Positions 42,801 through 57,800 of a stretch of 64,000 nucleotides of DNA are shown piece after piece. Within the stretch, counting starts at the first letter, position 1. The number at the start of each line of letters is the position of its first letter. The DNA comes from Crotophaga sulcirostris (Eukaryota > Chordata > Aves > Cuculiformes > Crotophagidae). The translations under genes and the position numbers were made by a program. The stretch is taken from assembly GCA_013397455.1 (NCBI GenBank), contig VYZB01000385.1, positions 62,001 through 126,000 on the forward strand, written 5' to 3'. The notes beneath the pieces are model-generated. The model ran no database searches and was not told the origin of the DNA. It saw nothing but the letters and a program-made list of their open reading frames with translations.

Positions 42801-45800
42801 GTATATGCTATCCAAGTAATTAAAATTTCTAGAGTACTGTATGCACTCCATTCACTTAAATATGTCCAAAAGTTTCTGTGAATATCTAAGCTCCTAAAGG
42901 ATTGTTTATTAAACATTTTTTTCAAAACATGTAGCTTGGTTAAATGCTTGAGGTTTGAGCACATCTGCTTTATTTAAAAACTAAAAACCTCCATGAAGCA
43001 TAAGGCATATTCACGTCTTAATAATGCTTTCAAGATATCCCTAGAGTAAACTCTCCTAGCCAATTCATTATGAAGACTTTAAGCAGCAACATATTATCAT
43101 CAATTTAATCTCTAAGTGAAGCAAATGACGAAATCTGTGAATCAAAACTGCAAATTAAACATTTTAATTAAGTATTCTGGATTACGAAGTCTCACTATGC
43201 AAAATTTTACTCCCATCCACAGCTTTATAGGCATAGTTTCATAGGAGGAAGTCTATTCAAAATAAAAAGAAGGTAGTTCTTTTTCCACTAATTCAAATCA
43301 TGTGTTGTATTACGTGGATAAAATGGTATCACTATGATTTGGTGCATGTTAACAACTTTTTGTAACTTTGGTGGGAGGACATTACCAATCAGAAATCCAG
43401 AGCAAATTCATTGAAAGTCTTTTCCTCATCCTCTAAACATAAGATCAAAAGCAAATTTTAAATTAATATTTTCCTAAACCAACCAGACTAACTAACCTTC
43501 AATACTTTTTTGATGCCATTGATAGTGGAAGTCAACAATGACCGCACTTTTTGGTCATCATTAAGGTAATCTGCATGGCGTACACACATGAACAAAATAT
43601 ATGCTGGTAGTCCTGGAATCAGGTTGACAGCTACCCCACGTGGTTTCAGCTCTTGGGAAAAACAAACACACATTGTCTTGTTAAGTATAAAGCCACTGGA
43701 AGGTGTTATTTGTCCTAATCGCCATCTCCCCAGTTAATTGTACAGACATATCTATATACACCCATTGAAAATTATGAGTAAAACTGAGAGCTACTTTCTT
43801 GGTAAAAATCTCAGAACAGAATAAAACATAACTGCCTGCTAAAAAAAACACAGGCACAATAATATGTACTGTCCTCATCAGGAAGGATGATTAGATTACA
43901 ATACATATTTAGGAATTTTAGATAAACTGAACACTGTCAAAACCAAAATAAGTTCTCCATTTCCTAATGCAAATTCTGTGTTCTTATCATTCATTTTTCA
44001 GAATGTATCTTCTTCAGAAAGATGCTTACCTAAAATAAGATTCTTGACAAGTTTTTGTTCATCCTCCTTCTTATATTCTAACATCCCTTGGAAGTCCTTT
44101 TCCTTCCGTGGAATGTTAACAGGACGAATAGGTTCATCAATGATTTGTCCAGGTGATATGTTCTCCATCTGGCCCACTTCATAGGAGAAATGAAAAGAAA
44201 TTACATACTATAATATTTTCAAGGAGGAAACTATGACATTTCTAAGGAAGAACTCCAGCATATAGAACTAAGAAACATTTTGATTTGGTTCAGGGTAACA
44301 CTTAGCAACAAAACTCCTGTTAAACAAAAAGACAAATTGTTGATAAACTTATCTTGAACTGGCATTCTTCCTTTGAAGAAGAGTTTAAATGCATGAATGG
44401 CATCCCTTAATACAGACTTACTGCTGATTTCCTGGGTTTTATCAAATAAAAGCACAAAGGCAAAGCAATAGCCATTAATCACAATCACAGATTAATACTG
44501 CGAGGGTCACTGTTAATTGTTCTACAAAATGCCGGCATTTTTCGAGCTTGTTGTTTGTTACTATTGTGGCAGGTTTACCTTGATTTGCAGGCAAGCACCC
44601 ACACACCCACAGTGGCTCAGCTCCCCCCAGGAGGACAAGGGACAGAGTATTATAAGTACAAGTGAGAAAACATCTGGATCGAGCCAAAGGGAGTTTAACA
44701 GGTGAAGGAAAGAGAGAGTGGGCAAGCAAAGCAAAGGCAACCCATTTGTGCCCCCCTGCCCCTGGGGACTGGTGCCCAGCCAGCCTCCACAGAGCAGCCA
44801 CCTTCTATGCAAACCCCCTGTTCTGGCCCCAGATCTTTGGTGCTACGGAACAGCCCTCGGGCCAGCTCAGGTCTGCTGCCCCCCTGGGTGCCCTCCCACC
44901 GCCACCTTACTGAGGGGGCAGGGTGGAAAAAAGAGAAAACCTTGACACTGTGCAAGCTCTGTTCAGCAACAGCCAAAACACCAGTGTGTTTCCAACACTG
45001 CTTCAGCCACAAATCCAAAACAGGCTGCAACAAAGAAACTTAACTCTATCCCACCCAGACCTACTACATCTTTCTAAGTTCATTAGGTAACAAACACAGA
45101 CTAAACTATGTTTTCAGAAACATTTTCCCACTCTGTATTTTGTATGAATACTACTGTGCTCTTGTCCTTGTACTTAATTTGAGTAACCTTTCAAAAGGAT
45201 ATATGAAATATCCACCTTTTCGCATACAGTGCCTCACGTTATCACATTCAGCACCCACACTCCAGGCTGCACGTTTGTTTTCAGTAAGCAAAACTTTTCT
45301 TCATCCCATGAAAGCTGCATCCACTTCTCACAACCCTCCTAGCTGCATGCAGTCACAGTATCACAGTATCACAGTATAACCAGGTTGGAAGAGACCTCTG
45401 AGATCATCAAGTCCAACCTATAAGCCAACACTAACACCATCTCATCACCTAAACCATGGCACTGAGTCTCTACAAACTATTGCACATTCCATAGGTGTGC
45501 TGTATGTGCGCACTTGTTAAATGGAATAGAAGTACAGAACTCAAAACTGGAGCTCAAGGAGAGCTGCCATGAGCTGAAGAGTAACATACTCCTGTTAATC
45601 CAGGTTTGACTAGGTATCACTGCTCTTTTCAAACACTGAAGTACTGAAGACTACAGTCAATAACTTCAATCTTAGTATTAAACAAAACAACTCATTATGC
45701 AGTGAGCTTGTTCCTGGAGCAAGTAAATGACTATAAAAAGTTTCTGAAAGAGTAGGATCAGGATTATTTAAAAACAAAGTCATAATTCAACTTCCTAACA

Positions 45801-48800
45801 TTATTTATTGCTTTTAGGAATTAAAATTACTTTAGTTATGCAGAGATATAATAAGCTCTCAGTCTCACCAGTCCTAAGACCCTAAGGCAACTCACTCTGA
45901 CGCTCATAAAAATAAAATTAGCTTAGTCCATATCTCAGCATTCTCATATTCAAGTTTGGCCAGCAGCTCTGAAAGAAAACCTCAAGCAGAGAAAGACAGC
46001 CTCAGCATTCTTGGCTCCAGTGATGTAGAAATTCACAAGGGGAAACTGGGTAAATTATTTCTGCCAGGTTCGTATTTAGTATTGCTTTTGTCTCTACAAA
46101 AAGAAGATGCTGTCTTGAGTACAAAACCAGCCCTGGTAACATACCTTTATGTTTAAATGGTTTCAGCATTTATAGAAACATCAGTCTCCTTTTACTCACG
46201 GCTTCCAAGTATGAGAAATACTCTAAAGGTTTATAAAGGAGCACACAGAGCTCGGTGTGCATCTGCTGTTTCTGGATCCGTTAACAGGGGCCAATGCTAC
46301 TGCAGACCTCAGGCCCACCGACCACAACAATGGATGGATATGGTGACAATGGGGTCACAAAAAGTAAATAAAAATATTTCTCTTCCTCTCAAAATATGAA
46401 AGTACCTTCAAGTTCACCAATCTTCTTAGCAAATACTTTCAACTGTTTCTTTAACTTGCGAACAGTTTTGTCTTGCTTTTCAAGCTGCTCCATTAAATCC
46501 TGTAAATCAAAATGAGAGAAAGTTTAAGACATGAGAAAGTGCCATAACGTGTGACAAAGACAAAATCACTGCTGTTAGAATTGCAAGGCAGTGAGGAAAG
46601 CTGAGCTGTGGTGCCATTTTCTGGCTGAGGTTTGCAAGCTGGTACACTGCCTGTAACACAAGCCAAGTATCACAAATACCATTATGTGTAGCACGACAAA
46701 GGCAAAGCTCTTAGGTAGGTGTATTCTGCAGACACTCAAAACTAGGTCAGTTCTTATGGCAGAAGGCATTTTGCTGCAAATGCATCTCCTTAATGCTTCC
46801 TCCCTGCTCTTCTAAATGGCTCACAGAAATAATTTTCTTTATTATTTAACAGCTAGCCTGTGTTTCTACATCATTTATTCATGCCTTCAGGACTGACTCA
46901 TTATTTGGACCTATCCATTTTATAAGACTACAAGAAAGAGATGTGCAGAACAACCATAGCTGGCACTCAAATTTACCAAAATCATCAAACACCCAAACAC
47001 GCAACATTACTTGTAATTCTCTGCCACCTCCCTATCACTTGCTGTCATCACCTTTCCTTAGATGGAAACTGGAGTTTTACATCTTTTTATTCTGTACCTG
47101 AACACCACCTAGCACCTGAATGTCCTACTCTTGCAAGAAAGCTGTATTTTTCTTTCAAAGGGGCACTCCCTATAAATCTATCTTTGAATAATCCTGTGAC
47201 CTATGGTAGTGTGTTCATTAAATAATCATGTAATTAAAAAGGGAGAAGTCTTTCTAAAGGAAGCAAAACCTCAAGCTCAAAAAACCTGAAAGCCATTCCA
47301 GGTTAAGGGTTTGAAAGGAGCTTAAAAGAAAAATGCTCTTTTGTAAACATGATTCTTCATGGCACTGATAAGAACAAAGGGACCATGAGCTCCTTGCATC
47401 AAAAGCACCATCTGGGAAACTACGCCTTTCCTTGAAGTACTGAAAAATAGTGTAGCATTAGCAACAAATTTGAATTGGGCAGAAAATTGCTCTCAAACAT
47501 GTAATAAAGAGTTTACAACCTAATATACTGGAGCAGTAAGATACTAGGCCTGTTGAAAGAACAGAACCAAGGCCATGCTTCATATTCAAAGTAGTGTTCA
47601 AGATTACAACAGAAATCCTGTAAATAATACAATATACTTATCATCAGATATAACAGTTTCTACTGAAATTAATAAAAAAACCATGTAAGTCCAACAGACT
47701 GTTTTGAAAATATCACTAAAGGGATATGACTTCTGAACAACAAACGTAAGGAGGAAAAAAGTTCTTTCTATGGTTCCTCTAAACAAATTTAACAGCTTGC
47801 ACATCTAATCAAGATTCGGAATCTCGTCATTTATATTCTTTCAAGATTATATATGGTGCTATCTCCAATTGTTATCTTCAATCATTACGGAAATACAGTA
47901 TTATTTCCAATGTTATCCTTGCATTTTTGAAAAATAGCAAAAGCTCATGTGTTTTGATTCTGATAGATTTATTCATTCCAGATGTCAGCACTGTAAAGAG
48001 ATCAATGAACAAATTCAGGCTAAGACTGGGCTACTCACAACTGCAGGCATTATTCACCTTCATAAGTATCTACATGATAAGACTTCTGTTTTGCTGAACT
48101 GAACGTGAATGTGTCAAAGTTTCAAGGCAAAGAGTGGTTCTGAAAACTGAGCATCTTTTGCATCATGTACCTCTTTTTCAGGGCAGTATTAAGTAGTATT
48201 CGAAAAGAAACTGCTTTGGTCACAGTGCAAGATTTATATTAGTAACAAAACTGTGCATCAAAAAGAGACACAGATTACACAGAGGACATGAAGACTAACA
48301 AAAAAGCAGTGAGGGGAGCAGTCAGCATCGTGAAGCTCTCTGCAGGAGACTTCCTTTAAAAGAGAAAAAAGGAGGCAGCCTAGTTTTCAATTAGTGCTGC
48401 AGAAATAGCAAACAAGACAACAGAGAAACAGTTTTCATGTGATCTACATACAATCATCCGTTTGTAAAGTGAAATCCGGTACGATTGATACTTCTTGGGA
48501 TCATCTGCATACAACTCCTCACAAAACTGTAAAAATAGGTACAGGATTGTTTTTCCCGTCTTTGAGATGCTTATACTTCAGTAAGCACTACATAGGTGAA
48601 ACCAGACAAAAACAAGACCAAGAATCTCTAATTTTTAAGAAGCCTAGTCACTAGTTGTGGTGCTCACTCCAGCCTCTCCCAGAGAGAAGCTGATGTAGAT
48701 GACATGCAGAACGGTCAGCTCTTTTAAAAATAGGCAGTATTAATAATCTAAAAGCCTGGAATTATATTGTTTGTGAGAATCTGGACATTTTCTTATGCTT

Positions 48801-51800
48801 ATCAAGATCTGGAAAGCCTCTACATTATTTCCACTCTAGGGAAAAGAAGCATATTCCCAACTGGGAGTGGACTGGCAATACTCAAGCATTGGAAGTGAAA
48901 TACTAACAAATGAGTCTATATTTAACAAGTAAAATTTACATTCATTGTATTTGAAAACGAAGAGAGCTCCTCTGGGATGTAATTACATGACTGTGTGTTG
49001 TCTTGGGAACGCAGGAAGTGATGAGTAGGTCTCAGGGGGTGGGTAGAGGGCTAAGAATCACAACATGACTACGCAGCAGGAGGGAGCTGTCAGAGACTGA
49101 AACAGTCTCTGTTTACCTTTGCCAGTGGGAGACAGCTGCTGCCCAGGCAAACTTACACTTCCCATCAGTTTTCTACGATCTATTCACTCAAGCTGATGCT
49201 TTCCTCACAAACTTTGGTACTAAGACAAGAGCCCAACTATGACAGCTTACATAACAAACACAAGCAGCAAAGACTACTTGGCTTGTTCACAGAAGCAACA
49301 ACACTCAGAGCTACAACTTCTCTTCCTGAAGGAGCATGGTTTCCTTTACCAATAAACAATGATAAGCCAACAATATTCCAACATTGGCCTCTCCGGAAAA
49401 TTTCCCCAAAACTGAACTAGGCTGCACATGATGAACATACTCCTCTGCAGGGAAAGCTAAGGAGTTTCACCTGACTCTTCCTTCACACAGTAAACAAGGA
49501 ATACCGATTATTAGCTGAGTGACTTCCAACAACATTTTTTTTCCGGAATTATTTCTTTCTTCAAAACATACTTAATAGCTATCCACACAGTGGATTATCT
49601 GTAGCTTAAGGCAGGGAGGAGGGAAACAGGAAGAAAAGTAACATAAAATAACTGAAGAACTACATCAGAGTTTTTTCAGTAAAATAAACTAATATATGTG
49701 AGAGGAAACACCACTACTTGGCACTAATATTTTTTGAGTTCCCTCTATATTGATTATTCTATTTAGCAACAATTAAACTCATCCCTTTAAATCTGGGATT
49801 CACGAGGTTCCTCCATGTCACAAACATTGAACAAATTCCCTGAAACGCCATTACTTCATCAGCAACCATAAGTCTTTATCTCCCATCACCTTACCTACAA
49901 AAAACCCACTGCACTCACGCATTTTTTTGCAGGAGGTTGCCATCTGAAAACCGATAAGAACTCGCAGGTGCAGCAAGCCTGCAAGCCCCCCAGCCTGCTC
50001 CTGCAGCACCACCTCCCTTACCAGGTTCTCATTCGTCAGCCGGGTGATCTCGTGCTGCAGGCTGGCCTCGATGCGCGCCTCGGGAGGCAGCTGCAGGTTC
50101 TGGGCCAGAAGCTGCTGCTGGTGATTGTTTTCTTCCTTCAGACTCTGGATCTCGCCTCGCAGCGATTCCAGTTCGTTCTCGTGGCTCTTCTTCTGTGACT
50201 GAAGTTGAGACTCCAGCAGCCTGAAGAAGTGGAGCAACAGTTGCATGAGCACACTTAAAAAGTTACAGCCCCAATTCTCAGAGGGAGTGTAAAGCTTTAG
50301 CTGCTGCTCAGGAACAATTAGCCATGGCTTGCAAATGAAAATGAAAAAGGCAGAGTACTCTTTAAACCCTTCAGTATGCCTTCTAATTAAATAAAGCTTG
50401 CATGATCAAAAACTGGAGAGAAACTAATTGTGACACTGCTTTGCATTTCCTTGGCGATTGAACACGTACTGTGTGTGGTGCCACTTGAGAACAAGGAGCA
50501 ATAAATGTTTTGCTAAGTCTTCACAGATTGTCACTGCTTTTAAAGGGGCTTTAAAAAGGTTTTACCTCTAACCAAACCAAACAAAATGTTGAAGATGAAG
50601 AAGCCACTGTGCTTGCTTAAGCTAGGACAATATTAACAAAGGAAAATATTTTTAGAGTAGCTCTGTTCAGTCAGAAACCATTTATTTGCAAATGCACATA
50701 AATAATCTTTATTTTGACATTAAACCAACACTTTGCAGAGGGTTGTCATTAGTGCAGTGAAGATTAACAAGAGAACCAAGCTCAGGACAGGGATTCAGGA
50801 GCTCTTGTTTTGTCCTCACCACTGACTCACTCTTTCCCCTCAGGCACATCATGTCTCAAATTCTCCTCATGTGAAATGAGGATAACACATACCAGCCTCC
50901 TTCTGAGCAGTGCTGTAGGGATCTGCTCCTCCTTGCAAGGCACCGTCCAAGTGCTCGGACTCGTTTTGTACATAAACACACAGGAAGTGATATTACTAGT
51001 GACTACTGGTGTTCAATTAGACAATCTTTCAGGGTTTAAATATGCATAAGGCAGGCACTTTTATTAGTAACCAGACTGATCAAGCACACAAGGGCAAACA
51101 GTCATTTACCTGCATTGCTCTGCCATTTAATACATAGGTTCTTGCCTCTACAGGGCTGGACAAGAGACAAGAGGCACAGAGCAATCACTCTCACACGCTG
51201 CTCTGCACAACACTTGCTCTGAGTTAGATCTTCGCAGGCTTAAGAAACAATGTTAGATGTAGAGTTTGTTAGAACAGGAAAAGGAAAGTCTGGAGTTAGT
51301 AGCATTTGTTGCAAAATACCTCCTTCCGTAGTTACTGCCACCAAATGTGTTTGTAGAAGACCAGCACTACTGATTTACTGAATCAGTTGCCAGCGCAGCA
51401 CTGGGAACCTCCCTGGAGGCCTCTGGACACGCATGCGGTGCACGGAGCCAGGGCTGCACTTCCCAACAGCTCGGCCACAACGTGACCGGTCGGTGCAGAG
51501 CCTGCAGGGACTGCTCTGAGCCTCGAGCAGGGCCACCATGCACCAGAGAGCTCTTCTGGTCTGGGGGCTACTTTGTGTCCTACGTTTGGGACCTTGCATG
51601 GAGAGATGTAGGGGATGAACGTTCAATTTACTGAACTCGAGTCACAACGAGGAGCACAAGACCCACAGCTATTTGAAATTTAAGAGTACACTGCAGCTAT
51701 TGAAACAATAGTTTTACAATTACTGAAATGATTGTACTTCTTTAAGGTGAAAAACTGTAACAGACATTAATTTTTATATCTGACATAAAGGCAGACAAAA

Positions 51801-54800
51801 AATACATGGCTATAAGTAATTTCTAGTTGTAAAATTTATGGTATTTTACCTTCTATTTTTGTGCAAGTATTCTTATGAATTATGCATTAGCTGTTGCCAC
51901 CATTCTAAATCTTTAAATTATATAACTTGACAAGCAGAAAGGTTTGGGGACTCAGTCTGAGGAAACTCTTGAACTTGTATAATTCTCGGTGAAATTTTTT
52001 TCTAATTGTTAAAGCAATAGAAACACTGTAGATAAAGCAAACCCAGAGCAAGGGGCACAGTTAGCTAGAAAAGAAGATGCAAGTGAAGAAAAAAACATTC
52101 TGAGAAGTCTGGTAACCTGTTGGCTTGTTTTAACCCTTCATAAACCAGCCAAAGTTCTCCGTCCTCATTCAGCATATGATAGTCCTGGGGAGATTGCCTT
52201 TCAAGAAAAGTGTTTAAAAAAATACAAGAGAGAGATGTGATGGTGAAGAGATGACATGTTAAGGACGTTACACACTAAATTACAGGCACTATAAAAGAGA
52301 AACAAACAATGTTCTAAAACTTAGCAAATTTCTTCTCTTTTTTATATGTATTTCTTCCTAATGATGAAATTCAGTTCTCTGTGTTAGCTCAACTGGTTAC
52401 AGCATTTCATGCTGTTACAATAAATGTATTACAACAGATTATTGTGACAACTACTGGACACAAGGAAAAAAAAACAGCATGGGGAATGTCACCCAGTTTA
52501 AGCAGCATAGCAATTAAAGACTAAGAAGATGGAAAACTAGGAGGCTTGATTTTGCATTTCCCCATTGCTTCCTAATCCTTTCAAACACTGCATACAGCAA
52601 TTTTACTAATCAAATAAAATTATATCCCAAACTAAAAGTGTTCTCTAAGAGTATCTAGACTTCACATGGTACACACAGTTTGTCACAGCAGACCACAGCT
52701 GGTGGTAGGTTACAGAAAGAGAACTCGTACCTGTTTGTCTCCTTCAGTCCAATGTACGCCTGTGCTATTTCTCCTTTGTCTTTCATCTTTTGTACATCCT
52801 CCAAGAGGATTGTAGCATCTGTCATGGTATTCTGAAAAAAGAATGAAGATTTCCAGGGTAAATTTAACAATGTAATTGTTCTTTGAATCCATGCTTTCGT
52901 TGCTTTACCAAAGGGGAACACTAATCCTTGAGTAACCACATTAAAGCTCGTGTGGGTACCTGAGCAGGAGACTGGTCCATTTGGGGTTATCTTTTAAAAT
53001 GAATGCACGCAACGTGGTCAAACATGAGTCTGTCTAATAAGCAGGTACATGTCTTAACCTCTTTTCATTTGTTCAGCAGGTAAATGGAACAAAACAAATT
53101 TAATGAAATGATCGACTTGCATTTTATTTACCAGGAAACAGCCACTAATACTGAAACTGAAGAAGCACAATTTTGCAAGCTTAGTTCTATTAATATTTCT
53201 TAAGCATAACATTACATGTAGTCTTCCAAATCTCATAAATAAGGTCCATCCCTCACTTCATATATTTTAAGGACTCTGGCGAAGTGGGAAATAATTTACA
53301 AGGGCTTGAGATTTTTTAAGTTAGATATCATTATAATAGCATTTTGTTTCAGTTTTGAATGTTTACTATGGCATCTTTGCTTTTTCTTCAGTAAAACTTC
53401 ACACTTAGCAGATGTTTACAGTCACCTCAGCCAGTCTGACCTGAGTCATTACGGTGGAATAATTACAGTGGAACCACAGGAGCCTAATGAGCATAAGAGA
53501 TGGAATCCTGAGTTTTATTTTTGACTCTCAAAACAATCAAATGCTATTTCCTTGAGCAAAATTTTGCAAAGTATTTACAATCACAACTTTGTGGACATAA
53601 AATTTGGAGCCTAGGTCTTTATGCTTAGCATGATTTGTATTATTTAATATGAAAACAAATAAAATGTATTTGCCTCTCAAAGAATTATTCCCAATATCCT
53701 TATTAGTTCTTTGTGATTCTTCTACAATTGTTTTATGACATAGTAAAACCACTGTATCTCATCTGCCAATCTATCAAGCTTTAGCAGTCTGAATATATTT
53801 ATTATTTTTGTACTGATGGATAAAATGCTAATTACTCTAATATCTTCAAGAACATTCCACCTGCTGTAGTTGATACATTGGAATCACAAGTCTTCATTTC
53901 GAGCCAATTCAGTTTCTCATACTCCTAAACGCTATGTGTTCAACTACATTTTCTAATCAAACATTCAGCAATTTCTATCTAATATCTACAGACCATCAGA
54001 TCTCAATGTGAGACTGGAATGTTTGTCGCATGCCAAGGATAACAAACACTATAAAGTAAGGTTGTTCTTCATAGCACAGACTTTTTTTGTAAAATTTATG
54101 CATTTTGCAGCTTAACACAGATCTGATTCCTGAATCACAGTCCTGTTCTTATCCTCTTAACACTCTCAGCAAGACAAATTGATTGAGCTGACGAGACCAA
54201 TTCCTTTCATGTTCAGGTTACCATAAACGAACAGTTCAAAACTGTTAAATCTGCTTGTTTTGAAGTCATTTGTTCCCTCGCATGGAGTGGGAAGATGAGG
54301 ACACAGGGGACATAGGATAATGAGAAAGGTTTTTCAATAACAGCAAAGTAAAGTGAAAAACAAGTAACCTACATGAATTTGAAGTTATGAGAGGCAGAGA
54401 AATGTCAGCTCAAGAATTGCTGAGTGCTTTTTTAGCATTTAAGAGTTCTTGTTTATAACTGTAGAAGAAAATGTGTACCTTATCCTCCTGGCAATCAAAT
54501 TGGTAGGCAAGAAAGAAGAAAAACAAACCATTAAAAAAAATATCTGTGCTGCAGCTGTCCAACTTAACAAGCAGAACCTAACTGCAACACTGGCTGCCAG
54601 CCACCCCGCAGTCACCTTGTAACTGCTGTAAAAACAATGCTCGTACCCCAACTTCTCTGAGAATAAGTTATTCAAGGATTTACTATTCAAGTATTTAATT
54701 ACAATGTTCTAAATATTACAGAAAAAAAGATTTTGTTTTCTTTATAATTGATCATTTAAAGCAAGATATGTACACCTTCACGCATTACAGACTTTCATTT

Positions 54801-57800
54801 TATTTAGGACAAATATAAACATAACTTTGCATTCCTTGCTGTGGTTGTGAAACAATAGCTAGCTGTGTTCAGAGGAAATCACTAGTTCCTGGATTTACAC
54901 GATACATTTTCAGGTTGAATGACTCATATTTTAAAGGCTATTAATTCCCTAAGTACCTCATCAGAATTAGGGCATTTTAGAAGATATGCATTTCAGTGGT
55001 TGTAATCGACTCTCCTCACCAAAACCACACAGCACCCATCGAGCAATAACACAGAAAGTTTATCTATCTTCATAGGTCATCTTTATGAAATGTGATTTAT
55101 TTGCAATCATTTATGATCCCACACAGATTTAGAAGAACTTGTTCCTTGTATCTCCTACTGAACTATTAACTAAAAAGAATTCCTGAGAACTGTTGTAAAT
55201 TTTCCAGTCAAACTACATACTCATCAGAGAGTGAGTATGAGAAATGAGAATTATTTCTGCATTGTTAGAGGAGTCTGAGATCCTGGCCAGACCATTGGTA
55301 TCTGCCAGCCTGGTGTGATCAGTACAGTATCTTTACATGAATGCTGGTAAAGATATTGTAGACAACCCCAAAATTTGTTTACTAACAGAATCTCCCAATC
55401 CAAACTGCTGCAATGTGTGCACTAAAAATGGATTGTGACTAGGCGGCTTTCAAACCCAGACCATTTTCCCTGCCTTTTCAGGCATGCTGTTAAATTAAAT
55501 AAAGCACGACGCTGATGCAACACAACTACATGACACACTGCACCCCCTGTCTGCTGTTTACCTTGGGTTGAATCGCCTCTTTCTGGCTAACGAGCTGAGA
55601 CCTCAGGATGAGGACTTCTTCCTTGCGTACTTCAAGCTCCTCACTCACTGAGGTCAGCTGGTCCAGGAGGACTCTGTATGCAGGAGCACCAGGAGCAGTC
55701 ACCTCTGGTGCTCGTGTTTCTGTGAGGGCCTTCTGCAGCTCATTCAGCTCGTTCTTCAGTTTTTTATTCTCCGATTCAAGTTCTTGACGCTACAAGAAAC
55801 CGGGACAATTCTGTCACCCAGCAGCATTCCAATGTGCTATAAACCCCAGGTACAAAACTATGGATAGAAATAGTAAAAAAGATGAGTAGCTGCAACGAAT
55901 TAATCAATCTCTCCCATACCCCTGGCCTCTTGACTGTGGTGAGTAGTGCCTGGGAGGATTTCGCTAACAGGGTCAACCTTTTGTCTGAAGTGCAAAATCA
56001 AAACATACATGCACGAATCACACAGATTTGATGGGAAAAAAATGCCTCGTCTTTTTTTCCTCCTATTCTCCCCTTAACAACAAGAACAAAAAGTTCACAA
56101 CAAATAGTGGTCAGCAGGCTAAGAAGATTCTGCATCATTCAGTGATATGAGGAAATATTTTTAGTTCCAGTGGTCTAAGCTATGCATTAATTTCAATACT
56201 GTGTTTGGAAAAGAGGACTATATTTATCATTGTATTTTTGCTCAAATTAACTTGCAAGTTTTACTAAGTGTTTCAACCGAGAACACCCCTGTTTTAGGGG
56301 ATATTTTTGTTTTGCAGCCCCAGTCACACTTTCTAATCCTCAAAAAGTACAATCCTACAATACAATGATTGCTGGGGAATTTTTGTTCTAGTTTCTCCAT
56401 CTAATATTCTGAAACAAGAGGGCTGATGTAATTTTCCATGCCAGTACATACATTTGGTGGCAGTATTTTCACTAGAAAAAATAGAAACCACCTTTATAGA
56501 ATTACCTTGAGTGACTCATACTCCAACTCTGCACCTCTTACCGGAGGCCTTTCTTCCTCCTGTGAAAGAACATAGACATATGTGAAAAAAAAAAATCCAA
56601 TCCTTTCTATTCTTTAATTTAGTCAAGGCAGGAAAAGGAAAGGGAGCTGAAATTATTTTCCTGTGAAACTAGAAAACACTTATCCTAGTACTGCTGAGTG
56701 CTTTAATTTGAATGTTGGCGTTGTCTCCTTTCATTTACTTATGAGTTTATAACACATAACTGGTTAATATAATAAAATCATGTACAGATCACACTACTGT
56801 CACTTGTAATGAAACAGAAAAGGATGAATGCCAGGATGGTCAAGAAATTCACCGGTTGGAGAGTAATTAGAAACAACTGCCAAAACTAATTTCATACTTT
56901 TATAAGTACTTAAGGAGACCAAATCAGAGGATAAATTAAAATAAAGCAGGCTAAATGTGTTTAATCCCAGCATTTTGGTTGTGGTTCTTAATCTGCCTAA
57001 AGTGAATAATTACTCATTCTCCCCATTGTTTAAGGGTTCTCAAGGACCTTGGAAAACTAAATAACCAGTCCCTGGTACCAAGCAGCAGGCATGGAACTCA
57101 TTACACAAAGCAAGCACCAGAGGAAGATAAGGAATCAGTAGCAGCCAGTCAGCATTCACACAGCTGCTGTTTCAGAACACTGAATCCTTTGGCATCAGCG
57201 TTTGATCAGCAAGAAGGAGTCCACCTTAGCTTTGGCACGGAGAGCCTGTTCTTCCTTTCTGTCCAGCTCATCCTGCAGGGATTGCTTTTCCTGCTCCAGC
57301 TCTGTAACCCGTTTCTGCAGCTTGAGGAACAGAGACATATCCAGAGGTGCCTTTTTTTCACTCGGTTCCTGCTTTAGAAAGAGCACAAGGAAGTCAAGAA
57401 GTATTCCCCTTCCACAGCACAAGGAAGAACTACAGTGAGTAAAGATGGGAAACAGACCGGGGAAAGAGGAACACTGAAATGTTAATTGATTCTGAGAGTT
57501 GACTAAAATCTAAAATATTTCATCAGCTGTCAAATGCTAGTTTAAAAAACAATCTACTGGTACAGAATGCATCTAAGCCTAAAGCCTAGCAAAAGAAAGC
57601 ACTAGTGACTACCTAGCAGACAGGAGGCCTATAATTAACCATACCTTTTATTCTTACTTGTTTGGAGGGGGAAAGGAGAAAAAAAAGGCTGTGGTTAGAC
57701 TCACCTGGAACCAACCGTAAATTGAGGCTTTTTTTTATAGTTTTAAATTATTTCTACAGTAAGTTCTTCAGCTACAGAGGAATCTCTGCTGACTTTAGAT

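Larger units (their letters stand above)
44177..46405. other. MYO5A intron carrying the LTR and a CR1
   Basis: About 2.2 kb. Holds the solo LTR and the CR1 fragment; the remainder is unremarkable. Confidence 0.65.

Noticed and set aside
44702..45043. Several open frames up to 113 codons on both strands
   Set aside because: Inside the solo LTR; GC-rich LTR sequence without retroviral protein features.
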